Positions 1 through 8,532 of a stretch of DNA of 47,575 bases are shown one piece after another (within the stretch, counting starts at the first letter, position 1; each line of letters begins with the position of its first letter). The notes beneath the pieces were generated by a model. It did not search any database. It saw nothing but the letters and a program-made list of their open reading frames with translations, and was not told the origin of the DNA. A program made the translations under genes and the position numbers. Origin of the DNA: Kitasatospora sp. MBT63. GTDB lineage: Bacteria; Actinomycetota; Actinomycetes; Streptomycetales; Streptomycetaceae. The stretch lies in assembly GCF_000710465.2 (NCBI RefSeq), contig NZ_JAIZ01000121.1:1-47575 (forward strand), in the 5' to 3' direction.

Positions 1-2
1 CC

Positions 3-1718
3 CCCGCCCCTGGCGACCCGACCGCCGCCCCCGCCGAGCCGGCCGCGCCCGCCCCGCCCGCCGCCCCGCCCGGCCCGCTGGAGGTGCTGGAGTCGCTGGT
101 CGGCCTGGCCGAGGTCAAGGAGCAGGTCGCCACGCTGGTCAACCTCAACAAGCTGGCCCGGCGCCGCGAACTCGCCGGCATGCCCGCTCTCCCGATGAGC
201 CGTCATCTGGTCTTCGCCGGGCCGCCGGGCACCGGCAAGACCACCGTCGCCAGGCTCTACGGCAGCATCCTGGCCGAACTCGGCGTGCTGGCCGGCGGCC
301 AGCTGGTCGAGACCGCCCGCGCGGACCTGGTCGCCTCCATCATCGGCGGCACCGCCCTGAAGACCACCGAGGTGTTCCGCTCCGCGCTCGGCGGCGTCCT
401 GTTCATCGACGAGGCATACACCCTCTCGGCCGGCTCCGGCGGCAGCGGCCCCGACTTCGGCCGGGAGGCGATCGACACCCTGGTCAAGCTGATGGAGGAC
501 CACCGTGAGGAGATCGTCGTCATCGTGGCCGGCTACTCCACCGAGATGACCGACTTCCTGGCCTCCAACCCCGGCCTCGCCTCCCGGTTCAGCCGCACCG
601 TCGAGTTCGCCAACTACTCCGACGAGGAACTCGTCACCATCGTCGAACGCGCCGCCGCGAACCACGGCTACACCCTCGCCGACGACACCCGGGAGGCCCT
701 GCGCACCCTCTTCGAACGGCTCCCCAAGGGCGAGGACTTCGGTAACGGCCGGGCCGCCCGGAAGGTCTTCGAGGAGATGGTGGACCGGCAGGCCACCCGC
801 CTCGCCGCCTGCCCCGAGATCTCCGACGAGGACCTGGCCCGGCTGCTCGCCGAGGACGTCACCCCCGCCGGACCCGACCCCGCCGCCCGCAAGGACGGCA
901 CCGAGCTGCTCGCCGAACTCCGCGCGATGGTCGGCCTCCCCGCCGCCAAGGAACAGGTCGAGGACCTGGTCGACCTGCTCCGGCAGACCCGCCGCCGCGA
1001 GGAGGCCGGTCTGCCCACCGCCAGGATCGGCCACCACCTGGTCCTCGCCGGCCCGCCCGGCACCGGCAAGACCACCGTCGCCAGGCTCTACGGCCAACTC
1101 CTGGCCGAACTCGGCGTGCTTCCCACCGGCCAGCTGGTCGAGACCGCCCGCGCCGACCTGGTCGGCCGCTACATCGGCCACACCGCCCAGCTCACCAAGG
1201 AGGCCTTCGATCGGGCCCGCGGCGGCGTCCTGTTCATCGACGAGGCGTACACCCTCACCCCGCGCAACGGCGGCGGCAACGATTTCGGCCAGGAGGCCGT
1301 CGACACCCTGATGAAGCTGATGGAGGACCACCGCGACGAGGTCGTGGTCATCGTCGCCGGATACGAGGACGAGATGCAGCACTTCCTCGCCTCCAACCCC
1401 GGCCTCGCCTCCCGCTTCTCCCGGCAGATCGAGTTCGGCCACTACACCGACGAGGAACTCGTCACCATCGTCGGCCGCCACGCCGACCAGGCCGGGTACA
1501 CCTGCGCCCCCGAGACCGTCGCCGCCCTCGCCCACCACTTCGCCGCCGTCCCCCGTGACCGCACCTTCGGCAACGGCCGCTACGCCCGCCAGACCCTCGA
1601 AGGCATGATCACCCGCCAGGCCCGCCGCCTCGGCCGCCTCGACTTCGCCGACGTCTCCGAACTGAGCCTCCTCCTCCCGCAGGACATCGCCGACACCCGC
1701 CCCCGCAACCCCGCGTAA
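3..1718 (+). CDS. Tandem AAA+ ATPase, CbxX/CfqX type (5' end outside window)
   Basis: Two AAA+ modules in tandem, the CbxX/CfqX family that includes rubisco activases and the EccA ATPases of type VII secretion. Counting from the GTG at 84, module 1 has Walker A GPPGTGKT at about residue 46 and Walker B FIDE at about 107; module 2 repeats them at about 323 and 384. The frame is open to the window edge through a Pro/Ala-rich stretch, so the gene very probably starts upstream and GTG 84 is only the first internal start. Module 2 keeps a GRYIGHTA pore-loop-like motif, whereas module 1 reads ASIIGGTA, losing the aromatic residue. Proteins of this family act as ring-shaped remodelling ATPases; the substrate cannot be told from the sequence. 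The ECF sigma gene follows 140 bp downstream. Confidence 0.9.
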   Translation, partial: PAPGDPTAAPAEPAAPAPPAAPPGPLEVLESLVGLAEVKEQVATLVNLNKLARRRELAGMPALPMSRHLVFAGPPGTGKTTVARLYGSILAELGVLAGGQLVETARADLVASIIGGTALKTTEVFRSALGGVLFIDEAYTLSAGSGGSGPDFGREAIDTLVKLMEDHREEIVVIVAGYSTEMTDFLASNPGLASRFSRTVEFANYSDEELVTIVERAAANHGYTLADDTREALRTLFERLPKGEDFGNGRAARKVFEEMVDRQATRLAACPEISDEDLARLLAEDVTPAGPDPAARKDGTELLAELRAMVGLPAAKEQVEDLVDLLRQTRRREEAGLPTARIGHHLVLAGPPGTGKTTVARLYGQLLAELGVLPTGQLVETARADLVGRYIGHTAQLTKEAFDRARGGVLFIDEAYTLTPRNGGGNDFGQEAVDTLMKLMEDHRDEVVVIVAGYEDEMQHFLASNPGLASRFSRQIEFGHYTDEELVTIVGRHADQAGYTCAPETVAALAHHFAAVPRDRTFGNGRYARQTLEGMITRQARRLGRLDFADVSELSLLLPQDIADTRPRNPA

Positions 1719-1861
1719 ACGCACGCCCGGCAGCGCCGCAGCCGACCCGCAGCGCCGCCGCCCCGGGCCGGTGCCTCCGTCCCCGCCGGCACCCGCGTTG
1801 GCGCGACGTTGGCGCGACGTTGGGGCGGCCCGCGACGGTGGGCGGCAGAAGACGGTGGGCC

Positions 1862-2590
1862 ATGCAGGCGGCTGGCCCGATGCAGACGATTGTTGTGAAG
1901 GGCTCTACCGCTGTGGCCATCGACGTTACTGCTCACCTGAAGGACACCCTCCCCACCACCGGGCCGACCGGCGGAGCGACAGCCGCACGACCGGACACCA
2001 CCCCGGACACCACCCCGGGGACCGCACCCACCGCGGACGCCCTCGGCGCCGCCCACGCGCCGCGACGTGCCACCCTCGACCAGCAGACCCTGGCCGAGCT
2101 GTACCGCCTGCACGGCGGCTACCTGCTGCGCGCCATGCTGCGCGCCACCAACGGCGACCGGGGCAAGGCCGAGGACATCGTCCAGGAGACCCTGCTGCGC
2201 GCCTGGCAGAACCCGGACGCGATCCGCCGCGGCCCCGAGCACAGCCGCCCGTGGCTGTTCACGGTGGCCCGCCGGATCGCCATCGACCACTTCCGGATGC
2301 AGTCCGCCCGCCCGCAGGAGGTCGCGGGGGAGACCCCCGAGGGCCACGCCGGCGCCCACGACCCCTACGAGGAGGTGCTGGACGCCCGCGACATGGCCGT
2401 CGTGCTCGCCGAACTCTCGCCCCGCCACCGCGACGTCCTGGTCGAACTCCACATGAAGGACCGCTCGATGGCCGAGGCCGCCGCCGTCCTCGGCGTCCCC
2501 GTCGGCACCGTCAAGTCCCGCAGCTTCTACGCCGTCCGGGCCCTGCGCCCCATCCTCGAAGCCCGCGGTCTCGCCTCCGCCGACCACTGA
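1862..2590 (+). CDS. ECF-type RNA polymerase sigma factor
   Basis: Sigma-70 region 2 lies in the first half (LYRLHGGYLLRAM, then AEDIVQETLLRAWQNP and PWLFTVARRIAIDHFR), and region 4 at the C terminus (LSPRHRDVLVELHMKDRSMAEAAAVLGVP, then GTVKSRSFYAVRALRPIL). The chain is about 242 residues from ATG 1862. The first roughly 70 residues are a Thr/Pro/Ala-rich tail poorly conserved in the family, so ATG 1880 (preceded by AGGCGG) or a later GTG are also possible starts. No anti-sigma gene is adjacent on the same strand. The nearest anti-sigma factor is on the other strand at 3416-4081, behind the relic of a different sigma gene. Confidence 0.9.
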   Translation: MQAAGPMQTIVVKGSTAVAIDVTAHLKDTLPTTGPTGGATAARPDTTPDTTPGTAPTADALGAAHAPRRATLDQQTLAELYRLHGGYLLRAMLRATNGDRGKAEDIVQETLLRAWQNPDAIRRGPEHSRPWLFTVARRIAIDHFRMQSARPQEVAGETPEGHAGAHDPYEEVLDARDMAVVLAELSPRHRDVLVELHMKDRSMAEAAAVLGVPVGTVKSRSFYAVRALRPILEARGLASADH

Positions 2591-3105
2591 CACCCCCCCC
2601 GGTCACCGGGCCCCCACGCCCGCCCGGAACCCTCCCTCGGGCGGGGCGATCCCGTGGACGGCCCGTCTGAGCCGGCGCCCCTCGGGGGAGGGCGACGCCC
2701 GACCGGAACCCACGCCCTTGCCCGGCACCTGTCGCGCAGCCACCGACGCCTACGACCTGGGCATTCCCCGGCGTGCGAGCCGGCTGGACCCGGAGCACCT
2801 GGAACACCTTCCGGAGGTCGCAACCCAACTGTTCCGGCCTGACCTTGGCGTACTGCGGTGTTCGTGCAGGGCTGTCTCTGACACGCGTGTCCGGAGCACT
2901 TCGCCGTGGACAAGGGTGCGGAGTTGCTCGTTTCTCAGGGGCATCCACGCGCACGGTGGTTGGCCCGGAATTCCGCGCGGAGCACCGAGGCGGCGCTGAA
3001 CGCGACGGGCCCGTTCAGCCCCGGTGGGTATGACTCCCGAGAGGCGGTGCGACGTCGGCAGGAGCGATCGCCCGGTCGGTACGATGACACCCCGTCCGAC
3101 GGGCT
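2591..3105. other. Intergenic stretch without a recognisable gene
   Basis: About 500 bases after the ECF sigma stop. Several frames are open on both strands but none shows a recognisable motif, a good ribosome-binding site or plausible residue composition. I found no convincing hairpin terminator or RNA gene. Confidence 0.5.
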
Positions 3106-3226
3106 GAAGGGTTCAGTCAGAGATTCGGCCTGGTCTATGTCGACTTCGAGACGCAGCGTCGCACCCCGAAGGCGTCCTATGCCTGGATCGCGACCTGATC
3201 GGCGCCCATAGGGCGCGGCACGAGAG
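3106..3226 (+). pseudogene. 3' relic of a GH1 beta-glucosidase
   Basis: Reading from 3106 gives EGFSQRFGLVYVDF and then ETQRRTPKASYAW, the conserved C-terminal strand-helix of family 1 glycoside hydrolases. After the Trp codon one base is missing: frame +1 continues as RDLIGAHRARHER, which matches the usual ending (WYRDLI...). Only about 38 residues of a roughly 450-residue enzyme remain, with no start or catalytic Glu motifs. A similar, better kept tail lies at 26807-26920. Confidence 0.75.
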
Positions 3227-3415
3227 ATTGGAGCGGCTTCGGGCGCGCGCCGGTATCGAGCAACGGTGCTTACGTCCAGTGGAGTTGGCGAATCTGATCT
3301 TTGGTCGCATAGGTTGGCAGGTTGTTCGGCGGGCTGGGAGTCTTTCGGATCGAGCCACATACAGGGGTCGGCGCAGACCTCACCGGAAGTCCGACACGGT
3401 CCGCTGCTGGGGTCA
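3227..3415. other. Short gap, nothing recognised
   Basis: Lies between the GH1 relic and the convergent end of the anti-sigma gene. Composition is less GC-biased than the neighbouring genes, in keeping with decayed DNA. No hairpin or coding motif was found. Confidence 0.4.
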
Positions 3416-4081
3416 TCAGGAAGCCGGGGAAACGGACATTCGCGCCATCTCCCGGCCGCTCTCGTCCTCCACGAGTACCACCGTTACGGCCTGGCGTGGT
3501 AGGGCCGTCGTGATCCTCATGTGCACGGTCTCGCCCTCGGAGATACGCACGCCGCCGCCCGGGGCGCGGTTCCCAGCGGCGTCGGCGGTCATCACACGGT
3601 AGGTCCGACCGGGATTCAGACCGGTCAGTACCACGGGAATTTCGGTCCCCCATCCGTGCGAGACCATCTGCCCCTCTCGGGTCACGGCGACATCATGCTT
3701 TGGTTCCGTCGGCCACCGCCCGAGCCAGACCGCGGTGGTGATCACCGCCGCTGCTGCCACGACAGCCGGTCCCAGCAGCAGGCGGTGACGGCGGCGGACG
3801 CGGACGCGAGCTGTCTCGGCGATGCCCAGGTGGCCCTTGTCGCCGAGATCAGGCGGGCGCGGCACTTCGAGTGGGCTGCTGGACCGGGCAGGCGACCAGT
3901 TGCCGGGCGAGGCCCGTCGCAGCGTTCGAACGACGTCCCGGATTTCGGATGCCTCCCGGCGGCACTCCCGGCAGCCGTCCAGATGCCGAGTCGCGGCCTC
4001 CGGCGACGCAACCCCCAGCATCAGGCACTCGGCCAGCACCGGCCGGATCTCCCGACAGGCCGGACTCATGGCGCCAACCAT
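3416..4081 (-). CDS. Zinc-finger transmembrane anti-sigma factor
   Basis: A 221-residue protein with an N-terminal anti-sigma zinc-finger motif (H33-x3-C37-x2-C40 in HLDGCRECRRE), a basic stretch, one membrane segment at about 96-118 (LLLGPAVVAAAAVITTAVW) and an extracytoplasmic C-terminal domain of about 100 residues. Such proteins hold an ECF sigma factor at the membrane until a signal releases it. ATG 4081 is chosen because GGAGGAG lies 6-7 bases upstream. That start overlaps by 16 bases the stop of a sigma-factor region 4 fragment on the same strand, the usual sigma/anti-sigma coupling, but here the partner has lost region 2. It could be transcribed with the upstream GH9 gene. Confidence 0.85.
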   Translation of the reverse strand: MVGAMSPACREIRPVLAECLMLGVASPEAATRHLDGCRECRREASEIRDVVRTLRRASPGNWSPARSSSPLEVPRPPDLGDKGHLGIAETARVRVRRRHRLLLGPAVVAAAAVITTAVWLGRWPTEPKHDVAVTREGQMVSHGWGTEIPVVLTGLNPGRTYRVMTADAAGNRAPGGGVRISEGETVHMRITTALPRQAVTVVLVEDESGREMARMSVSPAS

Positions 4082-4293
4082 CCGTTCTCCTCCAGCACCA
4101 GTCGCAGGGAACGCACTCCGTAGTACAGCCTGCTGCGCATGGTCGAGGCCGGAACACCGAGTTCCTCGCCGAGTTGCACGCACGTCTCGCCGCCGAAGTA
4201 AACCCGCACCACGGCCAGCTGCTCGGGTCGTCCGCTGGCCAGCTCGCGGCGGCGCGGAGGGAGTGCGGGGCGGGCCCGCAGGAGAGTGCGACG
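4066..4293 (-). pseudogene. ECF sigma factor fragment (region 4 only)
   Basis: Starting near 4293 this frame reads ELASGRPEQLAVVRVYFG, GETCVQLGEELGVPAS and TMRSRLYYGVRSLRLVLEEN, then ends WLAP at TGA 4066-4068. That is sigma region 4 with its helix-turn-helix. Upstream the frame stays open but becomes low-complexity Pro/Arg/Gly, and no region 2 is found before the end of the GH9 gene at 4445. The gene therefore looks 5'-truncated. Its 3' end still provides the ribosome-binding site of the anti-sigma gene. Confidence 0.8.
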
Positions 4294-4444
4294 GCGCCTC
4301 GGTCGGGGGGAGTCGCCGGCATCGGCGGATGTCCCTGTACCTGGGGGTGGTGGACCGGGGGCCGCACTTGCGAGGACGCCCGGCCTGTGGACGTTGGGTC
4401 AGCGTTCCGAACTCGCCCACAGTCCCGCAGCCACCCAATACCGG

Positions 4445-6406
4445 TCAGCTCGGCTTGGTGTTGGTGTCCTGGGGTGCGGCGGCGAAGGTGAAGGCGAGTA
4501 GGGCGGTGGCGGTGAAGTCGTCCGCGGATTCGACTGTCTGCCAGGCGCCGACATGGTCCATGAAGCCGCCGCCACGACCGTCGAAGGCGGTGAAGGGGTT
4601 GCCCTGGTTGGCCGGGCAGGCGCGCATGGTGGGGAAGGCGTTGAGATCCTTGAGCTTGTCTGCCGCGTTGGGGCCGTTGACGACGCCGCCGAGGAGGATG
4701 TCGCCGTCCCCGTTGAGGTCGCCGGCGAGGTTGGCGGCCTGGTGTTCGGGGCAGCGCGGGAAGGTGGTTCCGGCGCCGATGACGAAGGAGGAGCCCCACG
4801 CGTTGGCCCCCAGGGCCCAGTTGCGCTGCTGGGTGGCGAACGCGGCGTAGCGGGAGTCGCCGGTGACCTGGTGGTAGAGCTGGGCGGTGGCGGCCAGGCC
4901 CAAGGTGTGGGGCACGGAGTCGAAGTCGGTGTAGACGGCGCCGGCCCTGAAAGGGTCGCGGGCCGCGCGGGCGCTGCCGTCGTCGAGCTGGCGCTTGAGG
5001 TCGGCGGCGAGCTGCTCGCGTGTCACTTCCGTGTGGGTCGTGCCGTCGGCGAGCAGGTGGGCGAGGTCGGCGTGGGCGAGGGCGCTGACATCGCCCAGCC
5101 CGAGCGTGCCGAGGCTGTCCGAGGTGATGTACTGCTTGGCCCAGTGTCCGGCCTGCCCGGTCCAGCCGGCCGCGCGCCCGTCCCCCAGGGCCTTGGCGGC
5201 GAGGGCGAGCTCGGCGGCGCCGAACTCCATGTCGTCCTGCCAGGAGGCCTCGGGGTAGAAGCCGTGCGGGAAGGCGGTGACCAGCTGTTCGCCGGGGTTG
5301 GTGTCGGCGAGGGCGTAGATGTGTGCGGCCTTCTCGAGTTCCTCGCGGGCCCGCTCGGGGTCCTCGGCGGCGTCGAGCTGGGCGGCCAGGGCGAAGGTCG
5401 CGGCGACGCGCCCGGCGAGGTTGGGGCTGATCGGCTTGCCGGGCGGTGCCGCACGGAAGACCGGCCGGTGCTTGATCAGGTAGTCCGGGTCCCCGGGCTT
5501 CACGTCGAGGGCGTCGTCGGCCTCCGGTAGGCGCCACACATCGTGGTCGGAGCGGATCTTGCCGCTGCCGTCGGCGGTGTCGCCCTTGCCGAGCCCGACC
5601 TGGACGTAGAGGGTACGCGACCTGTCGTCCCACATCTTGTCGAGCCAGTCCAGGCCGTGGCGTGCCTCGGCGGCGAGCTCCTGCCCGCCGACGGGGGTGG
5701 TGCGGTGCGCGAGCAGGAGACTCGCGGTGGAGTAGGAGGCGGTGTGGGTGAACTTGAGGAAGTCCCCGGCGTCATTCCAGCCACCCGAGGCGTCGATCGG
5801 GCCGGCGACGCGCTTGAGGGGAGCGGTCAGCACGCTCTCGTCGTCAGCGTAGGCGGGGGTGTCGTAGACCGTGGCCTGGCCGTCCGCCAAGTGGGACGGC
5901 TTGCGGCGCAGTTCCGTGGGGACCACGTCGGCGCCGTCGCGCTGGGCCTGGAAGAAGCGGACGTTGTCCTGGATGAGCTTGCCGAAGAGATCGTCCGCCG
6001 CGGCGATGCGGAACGTCGGGGAGACTGCGGTGACGGGTCCGGACACCTCGACGCGGTAGTCGCCGGGCTCGGCCAGAGGAGACAGGTCAAGGGTGTGGAC
6101 GGCCTTGTACTTGCTGTTCCATCCCCCGGTGGACGAGCCGACCTCGCCTTTCAGGACCTCCTTCCCGGAGGCGTCGAGGACCCGGAAGGACGCCTTGGAC
6201 ACGGAGACGGAGGTCATGAGGTAGGCCTGCTTGGCCTCGTCGGGCGTGTAGCCGACCTGGTCGACGCGCACTACCGCCCGCGGAGCACCCGCAGCCAGCG
6301 AGTCCGCGCCCTGCGCGGACTGGACGCAGTAGACCGCGACAACGGTGGCTGCCAGGCCGGCAGCGGTCATGCCGATGATGCGCTTACGAATACGGATCTT
6401 TGCCAT
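4445..6406 (-). CDS. Secreted GH9 endoglucanase (cellulase)
   Basis: A 653-residue enzyme with an N-terminal signal peptide (basic residues then a hydrophobic run, ending near residue 35), an Ig-like CelD_N-type domain at about 40-135 (VRVDQVGYTPDEAKQAYL), and a (alpha/alpha)6 GH9 catalytic domain. The catalytic Asp motif GGWNDAGDF sits at about 205-213. Near the C terminus TVESADDFTATALLAF aligns with the family TNE...D..A segment, so the general-acid Glu is kept. GH9 enzymes hydrolyse beta-1,4-glucan by inversion, outside the cell. No cellulose-binding module is present. A direct repeat typical of OmpR-type regulators lies 23-40 bases upstream of the start, facing the two-component system at 6565. 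Confidence 0.92.
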   Translation of the reverse strand: MAKIRIRKRIIGMTAAGLAATVVAVYCVQSAQGADSLAAGAPRAVVRVDQVGYTPDEAKQAYLMTSVSVSKASFRVLDASGKEVLKGEVGSSTGGWNSKYKAVHTLDLSPLAEPGDYRVEVSGPVTAVSPTFRIAAADDLFGKLIQDNVRFFQAQRDGADVVPTELRRKPSHLADGQATVYDTPAYADDESVLTAPLKRVAGPIDASGGWNDAGDFLKFTHTASYSTASLLLAHRTTPVGGQELAAEARHGLDWLDKMWDDRSRTLYVQVGLGKGDTADGSGKIRSDHDVWRLPEADDALDVKPGDPDYLIKHRPVFRAAPPGKPISPNLAGRVAATFALAAQLDAAEDPERAREELEKAAHIYALADTNPGEQLVTAFPHGFYPEASWQDDMEFGAAELALAAKALGDGRAAGWTGQAGHWAKQYITSDSLGTLGLGDVSALAHADLAHLLADGTTHTEVTREQLAADLKRQLDDGSARAARDPFRAGAVYTDFDSVPHTLGLAATAQLYHQVTGDSRYAAFATQQRNWALGANAWGSSFVIGAGTTFPRCPEHQAANLAGDLNGDGDILLGGVVNGPNAADKLKDLNAFPTMRACPANQGNPFTAFDGRGGGFMDHVGAWQTVESADDFTATALLAFTFAAAPQDTNTKPS

Positions 6407-6428
6407 GCCCGCAGACTGCCAGCGGCTT

Positions 6429-6446
6429 CATGAGGCGAACATGAGG
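6429..6446. promoter_or_regulatory. 11-bp-period direct repeat, probable OmpR-type response-regulator site
   Basis: CATGAGG occurs at 6429-6435 and again at 6440-6446, one helical turn apart, as OmpR-family regulators usually require. It lies between the GH9 start codon (minus strand) and the response-regulator gene (plus strand), so both could be controlled from it. Confidence 0.5.
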
Positions 6447-6564
6447 CAGGCGCGGCACCGACTGCGCGAGATGGTCACTGTCTCAGCTCGACGGCAGGGC
6501 ATAACGCCCCAATCATGACCACCCCGGCGTTCGTGTGGTTTTCGACCCAGTAAGCTCGCCCGCC

Positions 6565-7239
6565 ATGCGTGTACTTGTCGTCGAGGACGACCTTGAACTC
6601 GGCCCCGTGATCATCCGCGGCCTGCGCGAGGCAGGCTTCGCCGTCGACTTCGCCACCGACCTCGCCGACGCCGACTTCAAACTCGCGGTCAACACGTACG
6701 ACTGCATGGTCGCCGACCGCAGCCTGCCCGACGGGGACGCCCTCACGCTCCTGGCCGCCCAGCGCAAGGCCGGCTCCACCCTGCCGGTCCTGCTGCTCAC
6801 CGCCCTCGACGCGGTCAGCGACCGCGTGGCCGGGTTCGAGCACGGCGCGGACGACTACCTCGTCAAGCCCTTCGCCCTCGCCGAACTCAGCGCCCGAGTA
6901 CGCACCCTGTGCCGCCGCGGTCAGCCCGCACGGCTGCCGGAACTGCGCTTCGGAGGCCTGGAGCTGGACCTGCCACGCCGCAGGGTCCGGCGCGACGGTG
7001 TGCTGCTCACCCTCACCGCGAAGGAGTTCTCGGTCCTGGAGGTCCTGATGCTGCGCGCCGGGGAGGTGGTCACCCGCACCGACCTCATCGAACGCTGCTG
7101 GGACGAGCAGACCGAACCGCTCTCCAACGTCGTCGACGTCCTGATAGGCCAGCTGCGCCGCAAACTGGGCCCACCCGAGCTCATCTCGACCGTACGCGGT
7201 GTCGGCTACCGGCTCGCCGACCCTGCCGCTGATCTGTGA
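6565..7239 (+). CDS. OmpR/PhoB-family response regulator
   Basis: 224 residues. The receiver domain has the acidic pocket E7-D8-D9, phospho-acceptor D51 (VADRSLPDG) and K101 (DDYLVKPF). The C-terminal winged-helix domain contains LTAKEFSVLEVLMLRAGEVV, then SNVVDVLIGQLRRKL and TVRGVGYRLA. Start ATG 6565 is chosen because the receiver domain begins immediately (MRVLVVEDD); the frame extends ten codons upstream without homology. It overlaps the histidine kinase gene by 1-4 bases. The adjacent GH9 gene with a helical-turn direct repeat is a likely target, alongside autoregulation. Confidence 0.93.
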   Translation: MRVLVVEDDLELGPVIIRGLREAGFAVDFATDLADADFKLAVNTYDCMVADRSLPDGDALTLLAAQRKAGSTLPVLLLTALDAVSDRVAGFEHGADDYLVKPFALAELSARVRTLCRRGQPARLPELRFGGLELDLPRRRVRRDGVLLTLTAKEFSVLEVLMLRAGEVVTRTDLIERCWDEQTEPLSNVVDVLIGQLRRKLGPPELISTVRGVGYRLADPAADL

Positions 7240-8483
7240 TGCCGTCCAGTCCCGCCGTCGCACGCCTGAACCGGGTCCGGTGGGCGACGACCCTGCTCTT
7301 CGCCGCCACGACCGCCCTGTGCCTGCTGGTCCTTGCCGTCCTGGCTTCGCGCACGGACGCCCGGTCCCGCACGAACGATCTCGACAACGGCGTCAGCCGG
7401 CGGGCCGACGGTCTCGCCCGCACCGTCTACTACGACGCGGGCGTCCTTCACCTCGACGCCCTGGCGGAGGACGAGCTGGCCCTGAGTGCGGAGCGGCTCG
7501 CCGTCATCCAGGCATCCGTGCCCGGTCGGCCCCAGATCCGTCAGGCACCTACCGCGCGCGCCGCTCTTCCCGACCAGGCCGGGATGGACGAGATCTGGCA
7601 GCAGGTCGAGCATGACCAGGAGACCGTCCTCGTTTCCTTGGAGGCCAGCGGGCGGGAGATCCATTGGGCCGCCGCCCCTGTCTGGGACGGCGACCGGATC
7701 GGCGCCGCCGTCCTGGTCGGAGCCGACCCCGCCGAGAGCCAGGCCGCCCACGACCGCCTCGTCCGCCGGCTCGCACTGGGCTGCGCCGCCCTGGTGCTGG
7801 CCGCCGCCGCCATCGGGCACCTCCTGTCCGGACGGGCCATGCGACCCGCGCTGCGCGGACTCGACCAGCAGGAACAGTTCCTCGCCGAAGCCGCGCACGA
7901 GCTCCGTACCCCGCTTGCCACCCTGCGCCTGGTGGTCGAGAGCGGCAGCACCTCCCTCACCCGAGCGCCCGCCGCCCTCGACGAGGCCCTCCGCCTCGTC
8001 GACCGCCTGGGCAGGCTGGTCACCGGGCTCCTGGCCCGGGCCCGCGTCGAGGCCGGCACCCAAGAGATCGAGCTCACCCCCCTGCGACTCGACCAGCTGG
8101 TCGAACAGACCGTCGAGGAACTGCCGGACAGCACCGGTGTCACCGTCGCCACCGAGCCCGCCGTCGTCAACGGCGACCCCGAACTGCTCGCCCAAGCCGT
8201 CCGCAACCTCGTCGAGAACGCGCTCCGGCACGGCGGCGGAACCCCGGTCGACGTGAGCGTCACCCCCGGCCGCATCACCGTACGAGACCACGGCCCCGGC
8301 GTCCCCGCCGAGGACCGGGAGCGGGTCTTCGAATGCCGTGTCACCGGAACCACCAGCAGCGGCACCGGAACCGGCCTCGCCATCGTCAAATGGGTCGCCG
8401 AACTCCACGGCGGAACCGCCCGGCTCGCCCCCGCACCCGGCGGCGGCCTGCTTGCAGAACTCCTCCTATCTGCAGACCACTGA
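7236..8483 (+). CDS. Membrane sensor histidine kinase
   Basis: 415 residues: first membrane segment at about 17-40, an extracytoplasmic sensor of about 135 residues, second membrane segment at about 178-203, then HisKA with the H-box AHELRTPL at about 219 and a HATPase domain (N-box NLVENALRHGG near 323, G1 DHGPGVP, G2 GTGTGLAIVK). It phosphorylates the response regulator encoded just upstream. GTG 7236 or ATG 7239 are both possible starts; either overlaps the regulator stop, so translation is coupled. The signal is unknown. Confidence 0.93.
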   Translation: MMPSSPAVARLNRVRWATTLLFAATTALCLLVLAVLASRTDARSRTNDLDNGVSRRADGLARTVYYDAGVLHLDALAEDELALSAERLAVIQASVPGRPQIRQAPTARAALPDQAGMDEIWQQVEHDQETVLVSLEASGREIHWAAAPVWDGDRIGAAVLVGADPAESQAAHDRLVRRLALGCAALVLAAAAIGHLLSGRAMRPALRGLDQQEQFLAEAAHELRTPLATLRLVVESGSTSLTRAPAALDEALRLVDRLGRLVTGLLARARVEAGTQEIELTPLRLDQLVEQTVEELPDSTGVTVATEPAVVNGDPELLAQAVRNLVENALRHGGGTPVDVSVTPGRITVRDHGPGVPAEDRERVFECRVTGTTSSGTGTGLAIVKWVAELHGGTARLAPAPGGGLLAELLLSADH

Positions 8484-8532
8484 TGGATCACTGGGCCGAG
8501 TGGACTGGGCTCGACCAGGAGCAGCAGGATTG

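Noticed and set aside
2935..3360. Minus-strand frames in the sigma/anti-sigma gap
   Set aside because: No homology, no ribosome-binding site, and they overlap the GH1 relic on the other strand.
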